Part shown: positions 16,761-24,940 of the stretch, one piece after another
Layout of the letters: each line of letters opens with the position of its first letter
How positions within the stretch are numbered: the first letter of the stretch is position 1
Assembly: GCA_964484305.1 (NCBI GenBank)
Contig: CAZAEI010000004.1
Location: forward strand, 4,705 to 68,704
Origin: DAOVFN01 sp964484305
GTDB lineage: Archaea; Aenigmatarchaeota; Aenigmatarchaeia; QMZP01
Length of the DNA stretch: 64,000 nucleotides
Direction: 5' to 3'
Position numbers and translations under genes: made by a program
The notes under the pieces: model-generated
Database searches by the model: none
What the model was told of the DNA's origin: nothing
Seen by the model: only the letters and a program-made list of their open reading frames with translations

Positions 16761-17756
16761 CTATTTGCCCTGCTGGGACTCCAGGAAAACATGCTTGACC
16801 TCTGAGGCCTCCTTCTTGTGCCTCGGCCACCTCAGTCCCTTCCTGAGCATGACCAGCCTCTTCCTTGGCCCGGGGACAGAGCCCTCTATAACGAGGTAGT
16901 CGCCCCTGACCAGGCCGTATCCTACCCAGCCACCCTCCGGGCTGATGCCGTCAGAACCAATCTTTAGGAGCCTCTTGTTGTACTCTGTTCTGGTCTGGAA
17001 ACCGTGCTGCCCTGCCATAGCAATCTTCCCTGGCAGGACCCTAGCAACGCCCCTTGCCCCGAGGACGCCTCCGTGCCTCCTCTTCTTTTCGTGCTTCCTG
17101 GGCCTTACCTTAACCCCGAACCTTCTGACAGGGCCCATCCAGCCCTGGCCTGTGGTTACGGCCCTGACATCAATCCAGTCGCCCTCCTTGAGGACATCAG
17201 ACACGCGAATCTCCTTACCCAGGCTGTCCTTGGCGTACTGCCACTTGGCAGAGACATCATCACCACCCAGCTGGAGCTCAAAGAGCTCGGGTTTCTTCTT
17301 GGCCACTGCGGTCTTTCTGGGGGCTGTATGGACAACCAGCCTGACATCAGATAGCTTTCCAGCCTGCCCATCAATCAGCTTAATCCCTGATTCAGGGTCG
17401 GTCTTGTGGGGAATCTTGAGCCTCCTGTCAAGGTCCTTGCTCAGGCCATGGGCCCATATGGTATGAAGGTTCCTGAGGCCGTAAGGGGTCTTCCTGTAGG
17501 TTCTTATGGCGCAGACAACCACGTTTGGGCATTCAAGGACAGTCGCTGCCTTGACTATCTCCTGGCCCTCTGTCGCAGAGCCCTTGGTGTTGTCAAGATA
17601 GGTAACCCTGGTCATACCGGCCTTGTAGCCCGCGAACCCCGCAGGTCCTGACGAGGCCGTGGGGGAGGGATTCCCCACACTGGGATAAATCCTCCTTGCC
17701 CTCTTCCTTGGCCAGTATGCCCTTGAACCCGCAACCGGTTTGTGACTCCTTGCCAT
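16761..17756 (-). CDS. rpl3: Ribosomal protein uL3
   Basis: 331 residues, normal for archaeal L3. It starts MARSHKPVAGSRAYWPRKRA, has AGYKAGMTRV near 45 and the conserved tip MAGQHGFQTRTEYNKR near 250. The frame stays open 24 codons further upstream, but that extension covers a leader hairpin and is not family sequence; CAGGTATATGAT precedes the chosen ATG. In most archaea uL3 is the first gene of uL3-uL4-uL23-uL2. Here it lies downstream of uL2, after a 169-base spacer with hairpin repeats. Confidence 0.95.
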   Translation of the reverse strand: MARSHKPVAGSRAYWPRKRARRIYPSVGNPSPTASSGPAGFAGYKAGMTRVTYLDNTKGSATEGQEIVKAATVLECPNVVVCAIRTYRKTPYGLRNLHTIWAHGLSKDLDRRLKIPHKTDPESGIKLIDGQAGKLSDVRLVVHTAPRKTAVAKKKPELFELQLGGDDVSAKWQYAKDSLGKEIRVSDVLKEGDWIDVRAVTTGQGWMGPVRRFGVKVRPRKHEKKRRHGGVLGARGVARVLPGKIAMAGQHGFQTRTEYNKRLLKIGSDGISPEGGWVGYGLVRGDYLVIEGSVPGPRKRLVMLRKGLRWPRHKKEASEVKHVFLESQQGK

Positions 17757-17925
17757 ATCATATACCTGTTTGGTTATATTCGTTCTTATTGCGACATCCG
17801 TCCCTTCGGACGGCATGCACTCATTCACCTTAACTGTTCACTTTGGTAATCATACATGTCCGTCGCAAAGCGACGGCTTGTGCACGTTCACCTTCTTGAT
17901 TATCCTTCATTTCGTTATTATGCAA
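17757..17925 (-). repeat. uL2-uL3 spacer: two hairpin-GGTGA units
   Basis: Minus-strand reading: GGTGAACGTGCACAAG, perfect hairpin CCGTCGC-TTT-GCGACGG (17860-17876), then a conserved stretch containing TTACCAAA..GAA and GTTAAGGTGAATGA (complement at 17824-17856), then GTGCATG and hairpin CCGTCC-GAAG-GGACGG (17798-17813). The stretch at 17824-17855 matches 22750-22781 in the alaX leader at 27 of 32 positions. Each GGTGA is followed by a short reading frame, for example V-H-K-P-S-L-C-D-G-H-V-stop. Confidence 0.75.
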
Positions 17926-18594
17926 TTAACGCTTCTTTCCTGTCCTCTTCGGGGATATCGAACCTACCTTCCTGCCGGGCGGTGCGTGCCTCGAAACGGT
18001 CTTGTGCTTTCCCAGGCCCCCGTAACCCGAACCGAACGGGTGGTCATATGCATTCATGGCCACTCCCGATGTCCTTGGATAGAGCTTGCCCCTCCTGTGC
18101 ATGGCATGCCACTTCTTTCCGGCCTTTATCCAGGGCTTCTCGTTCCTGCCCTCACCTGCCGGAATCCCCACGGTCACCCTGCAGGCAGGATGAAGGGATT
18201 TCTTCTTCTTGGAGGGAAGCTGTATTATGCACTCCTTGCCGGATTTTGAGACAATGGTGGCTGCCGAGCCCGCCGTCCTGCATAGCTTGGGGCCTGAATT
18301 GGGATAGGTCTCTATGGCAAAGACCTTGGTTCCCTCGGCAAGCTGTGAGACCTGGTTAACGAAGTTGTGCACAGGGTCCCCCACCCTGATTCCTTCAGGG
18401 GCGATAATGAAGCCCTTCTTCTTGTCAGCGTACTCCACCTCGGCCAAGGGGGCGTCCCTTAGCTTGTGGTTGACTATATCCACAACCATACCCTCCATGT
18501 TCCTGTACTCCACCCTGGGCCTGAAGGCATAGTTCGGGACCCTGTAGGTGTGGGAACCCCTCCCCCTCCTTTGTGAGATTATCCGCTTACCCAT
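17926..18594 (-). CDS. rpl2: Ribosomal protein uL2
   Basis: 222 residues; starts MGKRIISQRRGRGSHTYR and has the peptidyl-transferase-proximal segment GVAMNAYDHPFGSG near residue 185 with its conserved histidine, then GKHKTVSRHAPPGRKVG. A core large-subunit protein required for subunit association and peptide bond formation. It follows uL23 by nine bases. The usual next genes (uS19, uL22, uS3) are missing; the operon instead continues to uL3. Confidence 0.96.
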   Translation of the reverse strand: MGKRIISQRRGRGSHTYRVPNYAFRPRVEYRNMEGMVVDIVNHKLRDAPLAEVEYADKKKGFIIAPEGIRVGDPVHNFVNQVSQLAEGTKVFAIETYPNSGPKLCRTAGSAATIVSKSGKECIIQLPSKKKKSLHPACRVTVGIPAGEGRNEKPWIKAGKKWHAMHRRGKLYPRTSGVAMNAYDHPFGSGYGGLGKHKTVSRHAPPGRKVGSISPKRTGKKR

Positions 18595-18603
18595 CCAATC
18601 ACC

Positions 18604-18876
18604 TTAGAGCATTCCCATCCTTGATGCGATGTCCGCTGCCGAGTTGTCCGGATGGAGCTTCACAAAGGCCTTCTTCTGGCCCCTGGTGGTTATCATTGTC
18701 GAGACCCCAACCACCCTGACATCGAAGTTCTTTTCCACAGCCTTCCTGATGTCCTTCTTGGAGGCCCCGGAGTTTACTATGAAGACCAGCTTGTTCTCTA
18801 TCTCAACCATGTTCATGCTCTTCTCCGCAAGCTGCGGGTACATCAGGACCTTCCAGGGGTCGGTGAACTTTTTCAT
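18604..18876 (-). CDS. rpl23: Ribosomal protein uL23
   Basis: 90 residues: DPWKVLMYPQLAEKSMNMVEIENKLVFIV is the typical start, followed by KKDIRKAVEKNFDVRV and VNTM-like loop residues STMITTRGQKKAFVKL. Full length for archaea. It lines the nascent-chain exit tunnel and is the docking site for SRP. Its ATG overlaps the uL4 stop codon by four bases, so the two are translationally coupled. Confidence 0.95.
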   Translation of the reverse strand: MKKFTDPWKVLMYPQLAEKSMNMVEIENKLVFIVNSGASKKDIRKAVEKNFDVRVVGVSTMITTRGQKKAFVKLHPDNSAADIASRMGML

Positions 18877-19664
18877 GCAAGCTCCTCAATCTTCTTGAGG
18901 GCGCCCTCTACCCAGACACAGAGCCTTCCGGGCTCTGCTCCGGGGGCGAGCATCTCAACACCGAGGTCTCCGACCTCACAGACCTCAAGACCGGCCAGGT
19001 TCCGGACAGCCCTCACAAGTCCCTTATCCTCGGATATCACGAAAAGCATGCCTCGACTCTTCCTGTACTTCCTTCCCCTCATGGTTCCCCTGCCAGCGCG
19101 GGGCTTCCTCCCCCCGAGCCTTGTCAGCTCCTCCAGAAGGCCCAGGTTGTCCAGGACCTGCCTGACATCCTTAAGGACGGTCAGCTCCTGGAGCTTGTCC
19201 TCCACTACGAGGGGGATGTGCTTCACATGCTCAATCCTCTGCCTTTTCTCAACCCAGTCCCTGTCAAGCGTGGCAGAGGCCGCAGAGAGCAGGGCAGCCA
19301 CCCTTTCCTTCTTGTTCACCTTCCTCTCCCAGACCTTCCCGGCCTTGGGGGGGTGGGCCTTTCTTCCCTTCACTGCCTGGGGGACGAACCGGGCTCTCAT
19401 ATAAAGGCTTCTTGTGCTGGTGATTCTCTTCATCCTGGCCATTTCCCTGTTCATCATGCTGTGGCGGATGCCCCGGCGGCCGTGATAACTGGCTGACGTT
19501 TTCTTTCCTGCCTCAGGGTCTGCCCCGTAGGGCTGCCTTATAGCGGCCTGCTCTGCCTTTACAGCCCTCTTAATCAGGTCAGGCCTGACAGGCCCGGAGA
19601 GGGCCCTGCCTAGCGTGATGCTCCCCTTCGGAATTCCCATTAAGGCATATACAGGGATTTTCAT
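18873..19664 (-). CDS. rpl4: Ribosomal protein uL4
   Basis: 263 residues, the archaeal/eukaryotic L4 form. It carries the tunnel-lining loop with SASYHGRRGIRHSMMNREMARMKR and later RAGRGTMRGRKYRKSRGMLFV. First gene of uL4-uL23-uL2-uL3. GAGGAAATGTTGAC lies in front of the ATG. It is preceded by a structured leader of about 200 bases; in bacteria uL4 represses its own operon by binding the leader, so autoregulation here is an attractive but untested idea. Confidence 0.95.
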   Translation of the reverse strand: MKIPVYALMGIPKGSITLGRALSGPVRPDLIKRAVKAEQAAIRQPYGADPEAGKKTSASYHGRRGIRHSMMNREMARMKRITSTRSLYMRARFVPQAVKGRKAHPPKAGKVWERKVNKKERVAALLSAASATLDRDWVEKRQRIEHVKHIPLVVEDKLQELTVLKDVRQVLDNLGLLEELTRLGGRKPRAGRGTMRGRKYRKSRGMLFVISEDKGLVRAVRNLAGLEVCEVGDLGVEMLAPGAEPGRLCVWVEGALKKIEELA

Positions 19665-19868
19665 GTCAACATTTCCTCCCCGGCTTTGCTCATACTCTTC
19701 AAGCCGGCATGCATTCCCTCACCTTACAGAGCGTTGCGGACCCGTCTTGTTTTACTCTGTGAATGACGGCATGCAACCACACGGCAAACACAGAACTAGC
19801 CCGGCATGGCCTCTTAGGCCAGCCATGCAATGCAGATAGGGGGGTGATTATCCTGCATTTGCCAATGA
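19665..19868 (-). repeat. uL4 leader: three hairpin units and possible pseudoknot
   Basis: Minus-strand TATA CTTTAAATATAC (about 19889-19900) predicts a start near 19868. The leader contains hairpin GGCCT-CTT-AGGCC within GCAT arms (19804-19828), a stem ACAGAG/CTCTGT (19726-19731 with 19755-19760) interleaved with CCGTC/GACGG (19742-19746 with 19765-19769), which can only coexist as a pseudoknot, and CCGGCTT/AAGCCGG (19680-19707) just before the start. GCATGCCG precedes the last two stems and AAGGTGAGGGAATGCATG lies between them, as in the other leaders. Confidence 0.7.
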
Positions 19869-19957
19869 ATTGGTATATTGTGTTGCATCGTGTATATTTA
19901 AAGGTTTTCTGCAGGATTCCGTAAAGGGATAATAATACAGTAATGCAAGTATAAATC

Positions 19958-20767
19958 ATGATAGTGACAGTCAACCAACTCAAGCTCATCCACTACTTCT
20001 ATTTTGCCATGGGAATCTTCGGCCTCACCAATTCAGTCTTCATGGGATTCGGAAGCCCCCTCTCCATGATATTCCTGGCATTCTATGCGGTCAACTCCGG
20101 GGTAAGTTGGTACATGGCCCATGTGGCCAGAAGGAAGATGTCCAGCTATGTCGTCGTTCAGTCCCTGGGGTTCTTCATAAACCATGCAATAGTGACCGTG
20201 CTGACGGTCGGGGGCACGGCCCTGATATGGGTCTCAGGCCTCATACCCGACCTGCACCTCCTCAGCACCCTACTCATGGCCAACTACTTTGCAATGTTCC
20301 TGGCAGGGCTGTGGTACGGCCTCATAAGGGCGGACTTCATCAGGGGCCTTTTCACAGTATATGACAGCTATCTCTTCAAGAAGGCCAAGGCATTCATAAT
20401 CAGGATAAGGGAGGCATACTGGGATTTCTTTGGGAGGCAGCTTGTCGCAGAGGGGGAAATCCAGGGCTACGAGTACGGCACCATCAGGGAGGTGGATGAG
20501 AACCTGCTCTCTGCATGGAAGAACAGGAAGAAGCTCCAGTACGTCCTGGAGTGCCTGGGAAGGATAGAACTCTCCATGGCCAGGCACGCCCTCCAGCAGC
20601 TAAGGGAAAAGATATCCTTCCTCAGGATGACACCAGGCAGTGAGCGCGAGAAGCCTATTGCCAGGGCAGAGGGGGAGCTTCATGAAAAGGAGAATGAAAT
20701 CATGAGATACGAGAAGTCCTTCTACAGGAAGACCGGAGAGAGCGAGCTCCTGCAGGCCTGCTTCTAG
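19958..20767 (+). CDS. Multipass membrane protein with helical cytoplasmic tail
   Basis: 269 residues, not recognised. About four membrane segments in the first 130 residues (for example YFYFAMGIFGLTNSVFMGF and VVVQSLGFFINHAIVTVLTV), then a charged, helical C-terminal half of about 135 residues likely forming a coiled coil (ELHEKENEIMRYEKSFYRK). The ATG follows AAATC with a poor ribosome site. It overlaps the end of the convergent cation exchanger gene by four bases. Confidence 0.6.
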   Translation: MIVTVNQLKLIHYFYFAMGIFGLTNSVFMGFGSPLSMIFLAFYAVNSGVSWYMAHVARRKMSSYVVVQSLGFFINHAIVTVLTVGGTALIWVSGLIPDLHLLSTLLMANYFAMFLAGLWYGLIRADFIRGLFTVYDSYLFKKAKAFIIRIREAYWDFFGRQLVAEGEIQGYEYGTIREVDENLLSAWKNRKKLQYVLECLGRIELSMARHALQQLREKISFLRMTPGSEREKPIARAEGELHEKENEIMRYEKSFYRKTGESELLQACF

Positions 20768-21837
20768 AGCAGAACCCTTGCCAGTATATATATTGCATAG
20801 AGCGAGAGCAGCAGGATGCCATCCCTCCTGGTCAGGGCAAGGCCCGTTCTCATGAGAATCAGGAGCAGCAGGGTAAGCCCTATCATCACGGGCATATCTA
20901 TCAGGACAGCCGAGTGGTCTATGTTCTGAATGGGCCTTATGACCGAGGCAGTGCCAACCACCAGGAGTATGTTGAAGATGTTGCTCCCTATTATGTTGCC
21001 TATGGCTATCCCGAACTTCTTCTTCAGGGCTGCCACTACACTGGTGGCCAGCTCCGGCAGGGATGTTCCCACAGCGACAATGGTCAGGCCTATGATTATC
21101 TCGGGGATGCCGAAAGAGCGGGCAATGGCCATGCTGCTGTTCACGAGGAGCCCTGCAGAGACTATCACCCCGGCCAGTCCTCCCGCCGTGAGGAGCAGAT
21201 GGCCCAGAAGCCTCCTTCTCTCCACCCTGGAGCGCACCCCCCTCCTGTCCCGGGGATGCACGCCCTTAACCTGGACATGTATGAAGAGCGAGAAGAGGGC
21301 CAGCATTATGATTCCGTCGACCAGGCCTATGGCATACCCGGAGCCCGGGGAGTCAAAGAACATGCCCATGGAGAGTATTAGCAGGAGCAGGGAAACGCCT
21401 ATAAGGAAGGGGTAGTCGAATCTGAACACACTCCTGTCTATCCTGATGGGCATGAGCAGGGCTGCCAGGCCCAGAACCAGGCAGATGTTGGATATGTTGC
21501 TTCCAACAATATTACCCAGGGATATGCCGGTGCTCCCCGCAAGGTTGGCTATTGCGCTGACGGTGAGCTCAGGGAGCGATGTCCCGAAGGCAACCACTGT
21601 CATGCCTATTATTATTGAGGAGACCCCGAAGTACTTTGCGATGCTTGAGGAGCCGTCCACCAGGTAATCAGCGGACTTCAGTAGCAGCAGAAGGCTGGCA
21701 TAGAACAGGAGGATGTTGCAGAGCACATCATACCCGGTCATGCCTGCCAGGCTGGCGAACAGGAACCCGAGGGCAATCGCAACCCAGACAAGGTTTCCGG
21801 GCTTCCCGAGCCTCTCTAAGAGAATGAGTCCTGCCAT
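20764..21837 (-). CDS. Ca2+/Na+ exchanger-type cation antiporter (CaCA family)
   Basis: 357 residues with about ten membrane helices and the two inverted alpha-repeats that define the family: GTSLPELTVSAIAN...GNIVGSNISNI near 105-135 and GTSLPELATSVVAA...GNIIGSNIFNI near 265-300. This is the YrbG/MJ0091-like prokaryotic type. It exchanges sodium or protons for calcium across the cytoplasmic membrane. The N-terminus has one extra hydrophobic segment before the first repeat. Confidence 0.92.
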   Translation of the reverse strand: MAGLILLERLGKPGNLVWVAIALGFLFASLAGMTGYDVLCNILLFYASLLLLLKSADYLVDGSSSIAKYFGVSSIIIGMTVVAFGTSLPELTVSAIANLAGSTGISLGNIVGSNISNICLVLGLAALLMPIRIDRSVFRFDYPFLIGVSLLLLILSMGMFFDSPGSGYAIGLVDGIIMLALFSLFIHVQVKGVHPRDRRGVRSRVERRRLLGHLLLTAGGLAGVIVSAGLLVNSSMAIARSFGIPEIIIGLTIVAVGTSLPELATSVVAALKKKFGIAIGNIIGSNIFNILLVVGTASVIRPIQNIDHSAVLIDMPVMIGLTLLLLILMRTGLALTRRDGILLLSLYAIYILARVLL

Positions 21838-21876
21838 CCCAACCGATTGATATTTGTCCCGGTGCTCTATAAATGC

Positions 21877-22587
21877 CTACTCCAGTGAGAAATAGACCCT
21901 TCGGTTGGCCTTGCCCTTGTTCTCCATGCCCACTATCCTGAGACTGCCTATCTCTGATGTGTTTTTTAGGTGCGTGCCGGCGCAGAACTGCCTGTCGAAG
22001 TCCTCTATGTCAACGACCCTGAACTCCTTTATGTCCGGGGACATGCCCCTGGCCAGCCTGACCAGGTCAGGGTCCCTCATGGCCTCCTCCCTGCTCATGA
22101 AGAGAAATTTTACTGGGTGGGCCTCCCTTGCAACCCTGTTGGCCTTCTCCTCGAATCCCCTGAAGAGCTCCCTGTCGAAACCCTCAAGGGAGAAGTCAAC
22201 CCGGGTCCTGTCCTCTCCAATCTGGTTCCCTGTTATCATGGCCCCAGTCTCCCTGTATATCAGGCCGGACAGGACATGGGACGCTGTGTGATATCTCATG
22301 AAGAGATACCTCCTGGGCCAGTCAATCTCGCACGCAACCTTATCCCCTCCTTTCAGGCCCTCATGGTCCACCTCGTGGGATATCTCCCCAGAGAACTTCC
22401 CGGCATATACCACCTTAAAGGCCTTAGCATCAGATGCCCTTTTAATTGTCCCGGTGTCCCAGGGCTGGCCGCCAGATTTTGGGTAGAATCCGGTATCCTC
22501 CAGGGTTATGAACTTCCCCTTGGCTGACTTCACCACGGTCTTCCATGACCTGAGATAGCAGTCCCTTAAATAGAGCGGCTCATTCAT
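21877..22587 (-). CDS. alaX: Alanyl-tRNA editing hydrolase AlaX
   Basis: 236 residues. The metal-binding motifs HTASH (about 100-104) and CAGTH (about 202-206) of AlaX/AlaRS editing domains are intact, as is the N-terminal GFYPKSGGQPWDTG loop of AlaX-M. It deacylates Ser- or Gly-mischarged tRNA-Ala. The ATG following AAGGTGATGGTC is chosen; GTG and ATG codons two and three codons upstream are alternatives. It lies behind a three-unit repeat leader. Confidence 0.92.
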   Translation of the reverse strand: MNEPLYLRDCYLRSWKTVVKSAKGKFITLEDTGFYPKSGGQPWDTGTIKRASDAKAFKVVYAGKFSGEISHEVDHEGLKGGDKVACEIDWPRRYLFMRYHTASHVLSGLIYRETGAMITGNQIGEDRTRVDFSLEGFDRELFRGFEEKANRVAREAHPVKFLFMSREEAMRDPDLVRLARGMSPDIKEFRVVDIEDFDRQFCAGTHLKNTSEIGSLRIVGMENKGKANRRVYFSLE

Positions 22588-22821
22588 GACCATCACCTTA
22601 ACTCTCCATTCCGGTAAGCATGATAAGTCCGCCTTTCAGGCAGCAGGTACTTATTCACCTTAACCTTTCGATTTGGTAAGCATACCAAGTCTGACCTTGG
22701 TGTCTGCAGGTGACTTCGTCACCTGATTGTGCTTGGTCAGCAGGTACAATTCACCTTAACTATTCACTCTGGCAAGCACACCCGGGTCACATCCTGACGG
22801 GCACAGGCAATCACGCTGTTG
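22588..22821 (-). repeat. alaX leader: three tandem repeat units
   Basis: Three copies of a unit read on the minus strand as GCTTxCCA..GAA..GTTAAGGTGAA (complements beginning at 22591, 22654 and 22750), separated by variable hairpins. The middle spacer has a perfect CAGGTGAC-GAA-GTCACCTG hairpin inside an outer CTGACC/GGTCAG stem; the shorter one pairs GCC/GGC around TTTCA. The last unit provides the alaX ribosome site. The unit at 22750-22781 is 27/32 identical to one in front of uL3. Confidence 0.78.
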
Positions 22822-23223
22822 CTATAAATTGAGGCCGGAGTTTTTTAAGTATTCCCTGTAGGCCCTCTCCACGGTTCTCCTGTTCACATATGGGGTGTGG
22901 TGCCTGAATCCCCCTGCAAAGCTCTTGGGTATGTGCATGAGCTCGTGTATCAGGGTCCTGAGCTTCTCCTCCCCTGTGAGCCTGTCAAAGTTCTCGGCCA
23001 GGACCTCTATTATGTAGTGGGCCTCTATCCCCAGGGCGGACTGGAATATCCTTGAGAGCGCATGGCACCTGGCCAGCACCCTCCTGGAGCGGGTCCCTGT
23101 GCTCCGGACCACGGCCACCCTGGCCAGGTCTATGTGCTTCATCCCGAGGATATGGCTGATTCGCCTGACCTGCTCCTCCAGCTCAGGGGCCCTTGTATAG
23201 GAGACCCTGTGGTATGAAGCCAT
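22822..23223 (-). CDS. Putative zinc metallopeptidase (HELMH)
   Basis: About 133 residues. The zincin motif IHELMHIP (about 92-99) is followed by FAGGFRHH, giving a possible third histidine ligand, and the short length with a basic C-terminus fits the small 'putative metallopeptidase' family of archaea and phages (PF18894-like). GGTTGATGCTT precedes the chosen ATG. It lies just upstream of the alaX leader and may be cotranscribed. Substrate unknown. Confidence 0.72.
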   Translation of the reverse strand: MASYHRVSYTRAPELEEQVRRISHILGMKHIDLARVAVVRSTGTRSRRVLARCHALSRIFQSALGIEAHYIIEVLAENFDRLTGEEKLRTLIHELMHIPKSFAGGFRHHTPYVNRRTVERAYREYLKNSGLNL

Positions 23224-23281
23224 AAGCATCAACCATCTATATTATTCGTCTTGAAACAGCCCGTCTGGGGCAGCATATACA

Positions 23282-23620
23282 TTACTTGTACCCGAACCTT
23301 TTATTGTATTCCTTGTGATCCAGAACCTCAAGTATCACTGCTATGATGCGTACTTTCTCTCCGATAAGTGTGTAAATCATTCTCCAGTAATCATCCAGCC
23401 GGAGTCTCCATAGATTGGTTATACCATACCTCTGTATATAGTGTTTTGGCCACAACCTATTTTGTATTTTTTGGCCAGCTTGGTAATTCTCTGTTAGTTT
23501 GGCAATCCCCTTCTCTATCAACATTAGTAGGTACTTTGCCTCTCCTTCACCCCTGTCTGTCCGCCTCTGTAACTCAGCAAACTCTAATGAGAAATCTCTA
23601 GATAATTGTATGTCTGCCAT
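23282..23620 (-). CDS. RelE/ParE-type toxin
   Basis: 112 residues with the RelE/ParE fold signature: N-terminal LSRDFSLEFAEL helix, basic IQNRLWPKHYIQRYGITNLWRLRLDDYWRMIYTL and the closing VLEVLDHKEYNKRFGY, where the conserved Arg-Leu-x-x-x-W/Y-R and C-terminal Tyr-x-x-x-F pattern marks ribosome-dependent mRNA interferases. Located 79 bases after a small winged-helix-like protein in the same direction. AT-rich codon use differs from the flanking alaX and phosphatase genes, suggesting acquisition. Confidence 0.82.
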   Translation of the reverse strand: MADIQLSRDFSLEFAELQRRTDRGEGEAKYLLMLIEKGIAKLTENYQAGQKIQNRLWPKHYIQRYGITNLWRLRLDDYWRMIYTLIGEKVRIIAVILEVLDHKEYNKRFGYK

Positions 23621-23699
23621 ATAATATCACGCTAAGAAATTGGTTTTGACAGACTTCGTTATAAACATATGGATAGGACATTTCCGTTTTCCATTAGAA

Positions 23700-23975
23700 T
23701 TATTGGGTAACCTTCTTATATGGAACAGCCCCCTCGAGGAGCTTCCTTGTCTTGGGATTGTCAGCAAATATCCATAGTATTTCCCCTTTATTGACTATTA
23801 TCTTGTTGCTTTTTTCGAGGTAGTCAATGATTACATTAAATGTCTGCCACATTACCATCTTTGGTAATGCCCTCCAGAGCTGGTTCTTTGTCGGATAATA
23901 GTCCAGTCTCTTTATAGTATCCTCTACCATTAGCACAGTATCCAGCCTTGGCATGTGAATCACCTGGGTTTTCAT
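23700..23975 (-). CDS. Probable antitoxin partner of the RelE-type toxin
   Basis: 91 residues, likely winged-helix: DTIKRLDYYPTKNQLWRALPKMVMWQTFNVIIDYLEKSNKIIVNKGEILWIF has a recognition helix followed by the beta wing. Similar small proteins precede RelE-type toxins in other archaea. AATAGGTGAATAG stands right before the ATG. AT-rich like the toxin. Antitoxin role is inferred from order (antitoxin first) and size. Confidence 0.68.
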   Translation of the reverse strand: MKTQVIHMPRLDTVLMVEDTIKRLDYYPTKNQLWRALPKMVMWQTFNVIIDYLEKSNKIIVNKGEILWIFADNPKTRKLLEGAVPYKKVTQ

Positions 23976-24075
23976 CTATTCACCTATTGATAATACTATA
24001 TATATAAATCCATATATTTATAAATCTATCGGCTGAATACAACGCTTTTAATAATCTGGTGCACACTTATTCTTC

Positions 24076-24873
24076 ATGGGACCAGAGACCATAGAAAGGG
24101 CCAGGGAGACTGCCTTCAGGGCAGCCCGCGAGGCAGGCGAAATCATAAAGGAGAACTTCTCCAGGCCTTATTGGGTGAGGCACAAGTCAGGCAGGGAGAC
24201 CCAGACCGAGATAGACCTCAGGGCCGAGAAGGCTATATTATCCATAATCAGGGAGGCCTTCCCTGAGCATGGCATACTGTCCGAGGAGGCGGGCCAGAAG
24301 GAATCCCCGGGGGATTATCTCTGGGTCGTGGACCCCCTGGACGGCACCACGAATTATACCATAAAGAATCCCTTCTTCTGCACGTCCATATCCCTGGCCT
24401 TCAGAAACGATGTGGTCATGGCCGTTACCTATGCACCCATGACAGGGGAGCTCTTCCATGCTGTCAGGGGCCGGGGCGCGTTCCTGAACGGTAAGCGGGT
24501 CAGGGTCTCCCGGGAGGGCAGGCTGTCCAATCTCCTCCTCTCATACTGCAACGGCAAGTCCCGTAAGGACAAGGTCGAGATTGGTAGGATTTTCTCCAGG
24601 ATAAAGCCCGTTGTCAAGGACTTTGACAGGTACAAGGCCGGTGCCCTTGAGCTGGCCTTTGTGTCAGCGGGAAGGCTTGCCTCCTATATGGCCAACAGCC
24701 AGATGTCCTGGGACTCGGCTGCAGGGGCCCTCCTGGTCAGGGAGGCCGGGGGCAGGGTCACCGATTTCGAGGGCAGGCACTGGGACATTAAAAGCAAGGA
24801 CATACTGGCCTCGAACGGCCTTATCCACAGGAAGCTGCTGGATATAATCAGGGGGATAAGGAAGGAAAGATAA
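24076..24873 (+). CDS. Inositol-1-monophosphatase / fructose-1,6-bisphosphatase family enzyme
   Basis: 265 residues with all metal-binding motifs of the family: EIDLRAEKAI, GILSEEAG (about 75), WVVDPLDGTTNYT (about 93-105) and WDSAAGALLVREAGG (about 215). In archaea these enzymes hydrolyse inositol phosphate and fructose bisphosphate and serve gluconeogenesis or inositol lipid/osmolyte synthesis. The main GC-rich codon pattern returns here after the toxin genes. Confidence 0.92.
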   Translation: MGPETIERARETAFRAAREAGEIIKENFSRPYWVRHKSGRETQTEIDLRAEKAILSIIREAFPEHGILSEEAGQKESPGDYLWVVDPLDGTTNYTIKNPFFCTSISLAFRNDVVMAVTYAPMTGELFHAVRGRGAFLNGKRVRVSREGRLSNLLLSYCNGKSRKDKVEIGRIFSRIKPVVKDFDRYKAGALELAFVSAGRLASYMANSQMSWDSAAGALLVREAGGRVTDFEGRHWDIKSKDILASNGLIHRKLLDIIRGIRKER

Positions 24874-24940
24874 TCCGACCCAGATTATGAGAATTGCGAG
24901 GCAGCGCCATACTTATAAAACAAAAATATATTTTACAATC

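Noticed and set aside
17757..17828. 24-codon N-terminal extension of uL3
   Set aside because: Covers a hairpin unit and is absent from the uL3 family; the MARSHKP start is canonical.
6881..22821. CRISPR array interpretation of the leader repeats
   Set aside because: Units are not uniformly spaced, spacers are hairpin loops rather than unique sequences, and no cas gene is nearby.
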